Below are positions 16,153 through 22,344 of a DNA stretch of 25,503 bases, in pieces. The DNA comes from a virus. The stretch is taken from IMG/VR virus record IMGVR_UViG_3300037264_002979, positions 1 to 25,503 of that record, one strand, 5' to 3'. Position 1 is the first letter of the stretch, and each line of letters starts with the position of its first letter. The notes beneath the pieces were generated by a model. It ran no database searches. It was not told the origin of the DNA and worked only from the letters and a program-made list of their open reading frames with translations. The position numbers and the translations under genes are program-made.

Positions 16153-16392
16153 ATGTCCGAGAAGAAGAAGCCCATCAAGAACCTCATCCACAAGCTCTTC
16201 GGCAGCGACCGCGTGTGGATCACCATCGCCTACGGCGTGCTCGCCATCGCAAACTCGGCGCTCGGGCTCGGTATCCCCGACGACACGCTGCACACCATCG
16301 GCGGCGTGGCGGGCGCGCTCGTGGTCGGCAAGTCGCTGCGCTCCACGACGGGCGAGACGATGATCAACCGCAAGCCCGAGGACGCCGAGTAG
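16153..16392 (+). CDS. Small two-segment membrane protein, second holin candidate
   Basis: This 79-residue protein begins with a very basic stretch (KKKPIKNLIHKLFGSDR) and then has two hydrophobic segments: about 22-39 (WITIAYGVLAIANSALGL) and 47-60 (HTIGGVAGALVVGK), separated by the short loop GIPDDT. The C-terminus is acidic. A small size, a charged N-terminus and two membrane spans are typical of class II holins or antiholins. AAGGAG at 16140-16145 gives a good ribosome site. The gene lies 24 bases after the first holin candidate and is followed by a 12-bp hairpin, so it appears to end the late operon. Alternative: a membrane protein involved in superinfection exclusion. Confidence 0.45.
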   Translation: MSEKKKPIKNLIHKLFGSDRVWITIAYGVLAIANSALGLGIPDDTLHTIGGVAGALVVGKSLRSTTGETMINRKPEDAE

Positions 16393-16409
16393 CGCCGACG
16401 CGACCGCGT

Positions 16410-16415
16410 TAGCCT
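16410..16415 (+). promoter_or_regulatory. Possible -10 element (TAGCCT) sharing GCGTTAG with 7991-7997
   Basis: GCGTTAGCCT at 16407-16416 resembles GCGTTAGAAT at 7991-8000 and fits TANNNT. It could start the mRNA for the winged-helix gene, with the hairpin in its 5' leader. No -35 is apparent. Confidence 0.2.
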
Positions 16416-16424
16416 TGGAACTGC

Positions 16425-16454
16425 GAAGGGCGGTGGCGCAAACCACCGCCCTTC
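16425..16454 (+). terminator. 12-bp perfect hairpin ending the late operon
   Basis: GAAGGGCGGTGG (16425-16436) and CCACCGCCCTTC (16443-16454) pair perfectly around the loop CGCAAA. There is no T run afterwards, so it is either a factor-dependent terminator, an mRNA 3' end stabiliser, or, if transcription starts near 16420, a leader hairpin. It sits 33 bases after the last late gene. Confidence 0.55.
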
Positions 16455-16499
16455 TCGCCCGACCGACTCACGTTTGCCCGCCCCGGGCACAGGAGCACA

Positions 16500-16865
16500 A
16501 TGGAGCCCCCGAAAGATAGCACGACAAGCACCGCCGGCAAGGACGAACGGATTGAAGTCGTTGACGAGTGGACCGGATTCCACGCGATCATCTTCCAAGA
16601 CGCGATGGAGTGCCCGGAGGTCCGAACGCTGCACCCCGCTGCGTTCCGGTTGTGGGTGTACCTCAAGACATGGACGACGCGCGGAGTCGCGAGCCCATCG
16701 CAGCTTGTGATGTCCAAACGACTCAAGATTCCTTTGCGCACAGTGAAGCGCGCTGTGGCCGAGTTGGAACGAGCATTGTTGCTACGGCGCGAACGTCACT
16801 CGACTCGCGGGCGCTCTGTGGTCTACCGGATGCTGCGCCCGCCATCCTTCGGCAAACGATCTTGA
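16500..16865 (+). CDS. Winged helix-turn-helix protein (replication or regulatory)
   Basis: The 121-residue protein has AGGAG at 16491-16495 before its ATG. Residues 1-40 are polar and acidic. Residues about 42-115 form a winged-helix domain: TLHPAAFRLWVYLKTWTTRG, then VASPSQLVMSKRLKIPLRT (a helix-turn-helix in which SQLVMSKRL and LRTVKRAVAELE are the two helices), then LLRRERHSTRGRSVVYRML as the wing. The pattern matches the HTH_36-type domain found in phage and plasmid replication-initiation proteins. The basic surface fits DNA binding. It lies before a set of replication genes and next to a region of hairpins which may be its target site. A transcription regulator is an alternative. Confidence 0.65.
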   Translation: MEPPKDSTTSTAGKDERIEVVDEWTGFHAIIFQDAMECPEVRTLHPAAFRLWVYLKTWTTRGVASPSQLVMSKRLKIPLRTVKRAVAELERALLLRRERHSTRGRSVVYRMLRPPSFGKRS

Positions 16866-16874
16866 CTTGCGATA

Positions 16875-16917
16875 GGGGCCATGGGTGGCCCCAATGACAG
16901 GGGCCATGGGTGGCCCC
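16875..16917 (+). repeat. Two identical 18-nt hairpin repeats, 25-nt period
   Basis: GGGGCCATGGGTGGCCCC occurs at 16875-16892 and 16900-16917. Each unit folds into a 7-bp stem (GGGGCCA/TGGCCCC) with a TGGG loop. The two are separated by AATGACA. The element lies 9 bases after the winged-helix gene. Possible roles are binding site, origin component, or paired terminators without a T run. Confidence 0.85.
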
Positions 16918-16952
16918 CTAACGATCAGAACAGAGAGAACCAGCGGAACAGA

Positions 16953-16989
16953 CTGATCCTACTCCGTAGGATCAGACGCGAAGCGCGTC
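16953..16989 (+). repeat. Two adjacent perfect hairpins before the helicase gene
   Basis: CTGATCCTAC (16953-16962) pairs with GTAGGATCAG (16966-16975) around TCC: a 10-bp perfect stem. It is followed at once by GACGCG-AAG-CGCGTC (16975-16989), sharing base 16975. With the tandem repeats upstream this makes four hairpins in 115 bases, in a gap of 179 bases with no gene. The stretch 16918-16952 is purine-rich and repeats GAACAGA. Confidence 0.8.
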
Positions 16990-17044
16990 CCTGAAGTTTC
17001 CTTCCCGAGGACCGATCCACCTTCCCGGCTACGTCCACCCCGGC

Positions 17045-18595
17045 ATGGTCGAAGTCATCATCAACAATGCCACCTCCCGGCTCATCGCCCCGAGGCCCAT
17101 CCTCCGCGACGTGCGGCACCTCGTGTCCTTCCGCGCCGCTGACCTTCCTCCGGTAGCGGCGCAGTCCGCCATCAAGGGATGGATGCGGGAGCACGGGACG
17201 TGGGGCGGCGCCGCATCCACCATCGCGAGCATGGTGGCGAACGATGATCTCGTGACCGCGTGTGCCGAGGCCGACTTCGACCTTGGCGCGTTCACTCCCG
17301 CGATGCTCGAAGCCATCAAGCGCATCCGGGGGCTGTGGGACGGGTGGAAGCCGCTCGTGGACTCCACGGGGACGTTCCCCACCGGGCTCTTGGGGCACGT
17401 CCGCCGGGCGCTGATCCTCCGGCTGGGTGTGGAGGTGGCGGAAACGGACGCCAGAGCCGTCTACAGGCCCCGAGGGCCGCTTACCCCCCTCCCGGGCCTA
17501 TTCGACTACCAGATCGCGGCCCAAGCCGCCTTTTTGGCCCGGGAAAGGGGCGTCGTGGACCTTCCGCCGAGGTCTGGGAAAACCCGAATCGCCGTTTCCA
17601 TCGTTGTCGCTTTGGGCGAGCCGGCGCTGTTCGTCGCCCCCACGGTGGGCATTGTGGGGCAAACGGAGGCGGCCTTTCGCGAGAACCTCCCGGCGCGTGA
17701 CGTGGTGGCGGTGACGGGCGGGGAGCCGGATGCGCGCACGCGGCGGGTGATGAACGGTGCCCTCGTGTGGATCGTCACGGCCCCTACCGCCGCGAAGCTC
17801 ACGGGCATCGAAAGCCGGCGCGTGCTCGTGCTTGACGAGTTCCATCATGCAAGCTGCGACACCTTCCAAACGATCTCTGAGCGCGCGGTCAACGCCTATT
17901 GGCGCCTCGGGCTCACGGGGACGCACTACCGCGCCGATGGGCGGGACATGGAGATGCGCGGCGTGCTCGCGGAGACGGTCTACCGGCGCACGGTGGGCGA
18001 GATGGTGGCGATGGGCCGGCTCGTGCCGGCGCGTATCGCCATGGTGCGCGTGCCGGGGAGCGAGATCGATGCGCGCGGGCGGGAGGTCTACACGGAGGGC
18101 GTGGTGGATCACGTCTTTCGCAACTTGGTGCTTGTGCGCGCGGCGCAGGAGTTGCGCGACAAGGGGCGGCGCGTGCTCGTGCTGGCGAAGGAGATCCGTC
18201 ACGCGGGCGCGCTGGCTGAAGCCATCGGCGGCGCGGTGGCGGTGGACGGTGGCGACAACGAGCGCGCCGATTGGGCGTTGAAGGAACTCGCCGAGGGACG
18301 CCTGCGCGTCGTCGTGGGCACGAGCGTCATCGGGGAGGGGCGCGACGTGCCGGCGGCCGACGCGCTCGTATACGCGGCGGGCGGAAGCTCGCGCGTGAAG
18401 GTCAAGCAGGATGTCTACCGTGTGCTCACCGTGAGCCGGGGCAAGACGCGCGGCATCATCGTGGACATGGCGGACAACCACCATCCCCGGCTGTGCGAGG
18501 CGGCGGCGGAACGGCTCGCGCTCTACCGCGAGGAGTCGTCATTCACGACGGACATCATCGAGCCGAGCGGGCTCACTGCTTGGTTGGCCGAATGA
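17045..18595 (+). CDS. SF2 DNA/RNA helicase (UvsW/XPB-like)
   Basis: This 516-residue protein uses ATP to unwind or remodel DNA; UvsW-type phage helicases act at stalled forks and in recombination-dependent replication. Helicase motifs seen: Q-like region before LFDYQIAAQAAFLARERGVV, Walker A PPRSGKT (residues 174-180), VAPTVGIVGQT (Ia), Walker B DEFHH (264-268), GLTGTHYR (III, near 290), and VVVGTSVIGEGRDVPAADAL (V, near 425-442). Motif VI reads QDVYRVLT (455-462), lacking the G and final R of QxxGRxxR. The N-terminal 150 residues are an extra helical domain, possibly substrate-binding. The ATG at 17045 has no Shine-Dalgarno site; the frame is open upstream to 16970 with only a CTG at 16991. 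Downstream genes are coupled by overlapping codons. Confidence 0.85.
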   Translation: MVEVIINNATSRLIAPRPILRDVRHLVSFRAADLPPVAAQSAIKGWMREHGTWGGAASTIASMVANDDLVTACAEADFDLGAFTPAMLEAIKRIRGLWDGWKPLVDSTGTFPTGLLGHVRRALILRLGVEVAETDARAVYRPRGPLTPLPGLFDYQIAAQAAFLARERGVVDLPPRSGKTRIAVSIVVALGEPALFVAPTVGIVGQTEAAFRENLPARDVVAVTGGEPDARTRRVMNGALVWIVTAPTAAKLTGIESRRVLVLDEFHHASCDTFQTISERAVNAYWRLGLTGTHYRADGRDMEMRGVLAETVYRRTVGEMVAMGRLVPARIAMVRVPGSEIDARGREVYTEGVVDHVFRNLVLVRAAQELRDKGRRVLVLAKEIRHAGALAEAIGGAVAVDGGDNERADWALKELAEGRLRVVVGTSVIGEGRDVPAADALVYAAGGSSRVKVKQDVYRVLTVSRGKTRGIIVDMADNHHPRLCEAAAERLALYREESSFTTDIIEPSGLTAWLAE

Positions 18596-18648
18596 CGGCG
18601 AGGATGGGATTTCTCGCCTGTGCGACCGTGTATGGGACGACGGAGTGA
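18592..18648 (+). CDS. 18-codon bridging ORF (coupling peptide, tentative)
   Basis: ATG at 18592 overlaps the helicase stop (ATGA). The ORF ends in TGA at 18646-18648, which overlaps the GTG of the next gene (GTGA). The peptide is MTARMGFLACATVYGTTE. It may keep ribosomes moving between the two genes. It could also be chance, since no independent ribosome site is seen. Confidence 0.25.
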   Translation: MTARMGFLACATVYGTTE

Positions 18649-19205
18649 CGATCTTGGGACCGGATGCTTGGAAGCGCGCCATCGGCGTGCAGGCGTGGAA
18701 TCACATCATGCGCGCGTCGGCGGGGAGATCCCCCGAGGATCTGGTTGCCGACGTGCTTACCAAGGCGAGCGAGGCCGGCTTCCGCGCCCCGGAAGTCGCG
18801 CCCCGCGTGACGCCGGAGGGCACGCGGGTGCTGTGGCCCCGTGAGGACGGCGCCGGAACGCCCGTGCTCACCGCCGCCGGATTGGAGGCGCACTACGCGG
18901 TGCGCGGTCACGGGTTCATCCTGCTTCGCATGCCGCAACTCGTGAGGGGCGCGGCAGGTTCCCTGCTCCCGCGATTGCAGGAGGTGCTCGCGGCCTACGA
19001 GGAACAATGCACGACAGAGAAGGTGTCGGCGCTGCCCGGGTGGGCGGACCTCACCGTGTTTGTCGGTGGGAGAGAGGGCGGGGTCATCGGCACCGCGCAT
19101 GGCTTCATCGCGCATGCGCGCGAGTTGCTAGAGGGGCTCGTGAAGGAATCGCCCGAGCCCGGCAAGGTGCATCGGGTTCACGTCCCTGGGTCCGCACGCG
19201 CATGA
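18645..19205 (+). CDS. Hypothetical protein in the replication operon
   Basis: The 186-residue product starts with a GTG inside GTGA that overlaps the stop of an 18-codon ORF, and a weak GGAG overlaps the start. I recognise no family. The N-terminal 50 residues are helical (GPDAWKRAIGVQAWNHIMRA; DLVADVLTKASEAGF). The central part is mixed, with a hydrophobic strand pair (LEAHYAVRGHGFILLRM), then a long amphipathic helix (LLPRLQEVLAAYEEQCTTEK). The C-terminal part has VSALPGWADLTVFVGG and a helix pair. There is one cysteine and no membrane segment. It lies between the helicase and an Fe-S-motif protein, all linked by overlaps, so a replication accessory role is likely. Nothing in the sequence decides the role. 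Confidence 0.55.
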   Translation: MTILGPDAWKRAIGVQAWNHIMRASAGRSPEDLVADVLTKASEAGFRAPEVAPRVTPEGTRVLWPREDGAGTPVLTAAGLEAHYAVRGHGFILLRMPQLVRGAAGSLLPRLQEVLAAYEEQCTTEKVSALPGWADLTVFVGGREGGVIGTAHGFIAHARELLEGLVKESPEPGKVHRVHVPGSARA

Positions 19206-19729
19206 CACCGGATGCCGCCCTCGTCATCTACAACCAGATCACCGCCGGGGCGGCACCGCGCACGAGAACCGGCGCCCCGATTCCGTGGCCCCTGACGCCG
19301 AAGGTGCGCGGCGACGTGGTGAGGTTCCTCGCGTGGTGCGTAGAGCATCAGGTGGACCCCGAGCGATGGATGCGCGCCCGCATGGATTCGGTGGGGCATC
19401 GTTTCCGCGTGGCGCCGGATAAGTTGATCTCGCCCAAGTTCCTCGTCGCGTTCAAGCGGTGGGGCGACGGGCACCAAGCCGAGCGGCAAGGGCAGGCCGC
19501 GATGGTCGCCGACACGGTGGACGACACACCCCGCTCCGGTGGCGAACTCGTGGAGTTGGCGGAAGCGGTGAAGATGCGCCTTCGGGCGGAGCCCGAGGTG
19601 TGTATGCTCTCGTGGAGCGTCACCTTGGGGTGCAACCCAAGGAGCCAGTGGTGTGCGCGTTGTCCGATGATCGGTGCATGCTGGGCGATGTTGGACGACG
19701 CGACCCGGGCCGCGCGCTCGGCGGGGTAG
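19202..19729 (+). CDS. Small protein with EndoIII/MutY-type 4Fe-4S cysteine motif
   Basis: The ATG at 19202 overlaps the upstream TGA (ATGA), so I use it and not the much earlier open-frame start. The protein has 175 residues. Residues 144-160 read CNPRSQWCARCPMIGAC: a C-x6-C-x2-C-x5-C pattern, the same spacing as the iron-sulfur loop of EndoIII and MutY. The rest has no helix-hairpin-helix GPD motif or catalytic Lys/Asp pattern of those glycosylases. Residues 1-110 are helical and basic (RFLAWCVEHQVDPERWMRAR; KFLVAFKRWGDGHQAERQ). It precedes the DnaB-like helicase by four bases, the place where phages often keep helicase loaders or accessory factors. A zinc site is an alternative for the four cysteines. 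Confidence 0.6.
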   Translation: MTPDAALVIYNQITAGAAPRTRTGAPIPWPLTPKVRGDVVRFLAWCVEHQVDPERWMRARMDSVGHRFRVAPDKLISPKFLVAFKRWGDGHQAERQGQAAMVADTVDDTPRSGGELVELAEAVKMRLRAEPEVCMLSWSVTLGCNPRSQWCARCPMIGACWAMLDDATRAARSAG

Positions 19730-19733
19730 CGCC

Positions 19734-21101
19734 GTGATCGGGGCGGATCGATTTGGTGGTGGGTTCCAACGTGTGCTCGCTCGCGCGTGCTTGGATGATC
19801 CGGCACTCAAGGCGCTCGTCAAGCGGTTCATCGACGCTGGGCAACTCGGCTTCACCGACCCGGCGAGCGCGTGGGCGTGGCGCGTCATCGCGAGTACGGA
19901 CACGCCGACGACGTTGCAACTGGAAACGGAGGCCGGGCGCATCCCTGCTGACGATCCGGCGCGTGGGGGCATCGAGTCCATCATCCGGGGCGCGGACGTG
20001 CGCGAGGACGAATACGTGCGCGGGCAAGTCGTGGAGTGGGCGCGGCAGCAGGTGTTCCGGCTCGGGTTTGAGGAGGCGCGCAGCGCGTGGAACACGGGGC
20101 GCACCGACGACGCGATGCACAAGATGATGGCGCGCATCGAGGAGATGGCGGCGATGCGGTTGGACGCTGCCGACCGTGGATGGTTTTTCGAGGACTTCGA
20201 CGCGAGGCAGACGCGGCGCGAGTTCACCGCCGCCGGGCTCGATCACTTTCCCAGCGGCATCGACAAGATCGACAAGGCGATGAACGGCGGGCTGCACTAT
20301 GGCGAGTTGGAGGTGCCGCTCGCGTACTCCGGTATCGGCAAGACGTTCTGGTGCGTGCAGCGCGGATTCGTGTGCTCGCGCATGCGCGAGCGGTGCATCC
20401 ATTTCGTATTGGAGGGCGGGCGCGGCAAGACGGAGGACCGTTACGAGGCACGCTTCACCGATACGCTCTACTCGCAAGTGCGGCGCGGTGACTTTGACGA
20501 ACGCGCGTTGGCGATCCTGCGTCGCGAGTACGACATTCTCAAAGCCAATCTCGTGGTGCGCGGCTTCGCCGACCGTACCGCGTGGCGCATCACGTTCGAG
20601 GACATGCTGGGCGAGTTGTCCGAGTTGCGCCGCGCGCACGGATGGGTGCCGTCGCTGATCGTGGTGGACTACGGGGATCTCGTACATGCGGAAGGCGAAG
20701 GCGTGCGCGAACGGCAGATGACGGCGTTCCGGCAATTGCACGCGCTCGCCGAGCGGCAGGAGTTCCGTGGGCATCGCGGCTACGCTGTATGCGCCCCGAG
20801 CCAGGCGCAGCGCCCCGACGACGGCGCCGACGAACGCGAGCACGTCCTACGCCCGCACAAGATCGCCGACTGCTACGAGAAGGTGCGGGTCGCGGATGCC
20901 ATCGTGAGCATCAACCGCACGCGCAGCGAGCGCGAGCGTGATCGCGTGCGCGTGCATCTCGGCAAGTACCGCGACGCGCAGGACGGGATCACGGTGCGCG
21001 TGGCTACCGGGTACGCCAAGGGCGCGTTCAGCGTGCTCGGGTGCGAGGAAGATGACGTGACCTCGGCCGGCTCCCCCGTCGCGGCGGGCGGTGATGCGTA
21101 A
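19734..21101 (+). CDS. DnaB-like replicative helicase (RecA-fold ATPase)
   Basis: I use GTG at 19734; the frame is open earlier, but that part overlaps the previous gene. The protein has 455 residues. It resembles phage replicative helicases of the DnaB/gp41 type, which unwind the fork 5' to 3' as a hexamer. The N-terminal 150 residues are helical, as for the primase-binding part. The RecA core begins with FPSGIDKIDKAMNGGLHYGE. Walker A is LAYSGIGKT (residues 196-204); the first Gly is Ala197. Later features: the conserved-looking HFVLEGGRGKTEDRY, Walker B VVDYGD (Asp312), the CAPSQAQR segment near 360, and the DAIVSINRTRSERERDR end. A primase gene overlaps its 3' end by 11 bases, which supports a joint primosome. 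Confidence 0.8.
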   Translation: MIGADRFGGGFQRVLARACLDDPALKALVKRFIDAGQLGFTDPASAWAWRVIASTDTPTTLQLETEAGRIPADDPARGGIESIIRGADVREDEYVRGQVVEWARQQVFRLGFEEARSAWNTGRTDDAMHKMMARIEEMAAMRLDAADRGWFFEDFDARQTRREFTAAGLDHFPSGIDKIDKAMNGGLHYGELEVPLAYSGIGKTFWCVQRGFVCSRMRERCIHFVLEGGRGKTEDRYEARFTDTLYSQVRRGDFDERALAILRREYDILKANLVVRGFADRTAWRITFEDMLGELSELRRAHGWVPSLIVVDYGDLVHAEGEGVRERQMTAFRQLHALAERQEFRGHRGYAVCAPSQAQRPDDGADEREHVLRPHKIADCYEKVRVADAIVSINRTRSERERDRVRVHLGKYRDAQDGITVRVATGYAKGAFSVLGCEEDDVTSAGSPVAAGGDA

Positions 21102-22230
21102 GCCTCGCCCGGCGGAGTACGCGCTCACGGCGGCAGAGGTGCGTTTCGATCTCGCCGCGTGGCTCTTGCGCCACGCTGTCGTCGTCCACTCGGCCGGGCA
21201 GGAGTGGATCTGCGCGTGCCCCGCGTGCGGGCGTCCGAAGCTGCAAGTGAACATCTCGCGCAAGGCTAGCCATTGCTGGGTGTGCGCGTTCGCCACATGG
21301 CGGCCCGTCGTGCTCGTGGCCGCGCTCGCCAACGTCACGACGGCGGAGGCGACGGAGATCGTTGCCGCTCATGGCGCCGGGATGGAACTCGGGCCGGTGG
21401 ACGCGCTCGCCATCGGAACGCGCGCCTACAAGCCGGCGTTGCCCGAGGCGCCGTTTCCGTCGGTGTCGTGGACGTTGACCGGCACCGTATTGGAGTACGC
21501 GAGAACGCGCGGCATCTCGGATGATCACGCGCGCATGTTCGGCATCGGCATGGGCGCCGGGTTGACGAGCACGAAGATCGATTGGATGACGCGCGGGCGG
21601 CTCGTGTTCCCTGTGTGGGCGCCGGATGGGCGACTCGTGTACTGGACGGCACGGGCAACGGACGCGAGCACGCCCAAGGTGTTCAACCTCCCGACCGCGT
21701 GCGACAAGGCGGGGCACCCGCCGCTGTGTGCTTGTGAGCACGAGCGATGGGGATTGCGATCCACGCCTGGGTGCGCCGGCAAAGAGGACGTGCTTCTCGG
21801 CATCCACCTTCTACGAGCGGGCGATCCGGTTGTGCTCGTGGAGGGGCCGATGGACGCCGCCGTGTGCGGGCCGGGCTTCGTGTCCGTGGGCGGCGCGGCG
21901 CTGTCCATGCGGCAAGCGGTGTTGCTCGCCGGCACGGGTGCGTCGGAAGCCATCGTGCTGTTCGACGGGGACGATGCCGGGCGCGCGGGGACGTGGGGAC
22001 GCGGGCGCGGCGATGGCGGCGCGGTGGCGATGCTGGCAGCCTTCATGCCGACTCGCGCGGCGCGGTGCCCCGAAGGCACGGACCCGGCGCAGCTAGGTCG
22101 GGAACGGGCGATGGAACTCGCATTGTCTGCGCCGCCTATGGGCGACGGCGGGGACTTGGTGGATCGCTCCGGCCGAGTGGAGAGAATCAAGGGCGAACCG
22201 CCCTATATCGGGCCGCTCAAAGAAACTTGA
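21091..22230 (+). CDS. DNA primase, DnaG/TOPRIM type
   Basis: The start is GTG at 21091 or ATG at 21094; both overlap the helicase gene. The protein has 379 residues. The N-terminus has a zinc site CACPACG (Cys41-46) and HCWVC (61-65), as in DnaG/gp4-type primases. The catalytic TOPRIM fold follows: a first lobe near 120-200 (TRGRLVFPVWAPDGRLVYWT), then VLVEGPMDAAVCG (Glu251, Asp255) and LFDGDDAGRAG (Asp292-Asp295), with the metal-binding acidic residues present. Between the lobes is a Cys/His-rich insertion (Cys204 to Cys228). No helicase domain follows, so it must work with the DnaB-like protein encoded next to it. It makes RNA primers for lagging-strand synthesis. Confidence 0.85.
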   Translation: MMRKPRPAEYALTAAEVRFDLAAWLLRHAVVVHSAGQEWICACPACGRPKLQVNISRKASHCWVCAFATWRPVVLVAALANVTTAEATEIVAAHGAGMELGPVDALAIGTRAYKPALPEAPFPSVSWTLTGTVLEYARTRGISDDHARMFGIGMGAGLTSTKIDWMTRGRLVFPVWAPDGRLVYWTARATDASTPKVFNLPTACDKAGHPPLCACEHERWGLRSTPGCAGKEDVLLGIHLLRAGDPVVLVEGPMDAAVCGPGFVSVGGAALSMRQAVLLAGTGASEAIVLFDGDDAGRAGTWGRGRGDGGAVAMLAAFMPTRAARCPEGTDPAQLGRERAMELALSAPPMGDGGDLVDRSGRVERIKGEPPYIGPLKET

Positions 22231-22254
22231 TCACCGGGCCGCTGAGCGTGCCCG

Positions 22255-22260
22255 TATAAG
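22255..22260 (+). promoter_or_regulatory. Possible -10 element (TATAAG)
   Basis: TATAAG lies 25 bases after the primase gene. TTGATC at 22227-22232 is a poor -35, 22 bases away. A transcript from here would have a leader of roughly 78 bases to the ATG at 22345. The evidence is weak. Confidence 0.25.
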
Positions 22261-22344
22261 GTGTGCGAGGAGCATTCCGCGAGGTGCGGATACGTCTCGC
22301 GTGCCGGCAACGGTATCAACCAACAACGACAAGGACATCACCCA

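Noticed and set aside
16875-16917. CRISPR array
   Set aside because: Only two repeat copies, a 7-base spacer and no leader or cas genes. It is a tandem hairpin.
19674-19733. ATG 19674 as the DnaB-like helicase start
   Set aside because: The extra residues overlap the coding end of the Fe-S motif gene and look like frame-shadow sequence; GTG 19734 follows the TAG by four bases.
22209-22243. Direct repeat CGGGCCGCT at 22209-22217 and 22235-22243 as an operator
   Set aside because: Nine bases in GC-rich DNA can recur by chance, the first copy lies in the primase coding end, and there is no palindrome.
22261-22344. GTG 22261 as the start of the basic protein
   Set aside because: It lies directly on the TATAAG element without a ribosome site; the ATG at 22345 has AAGGA and a leader shared with the gene at 24494.
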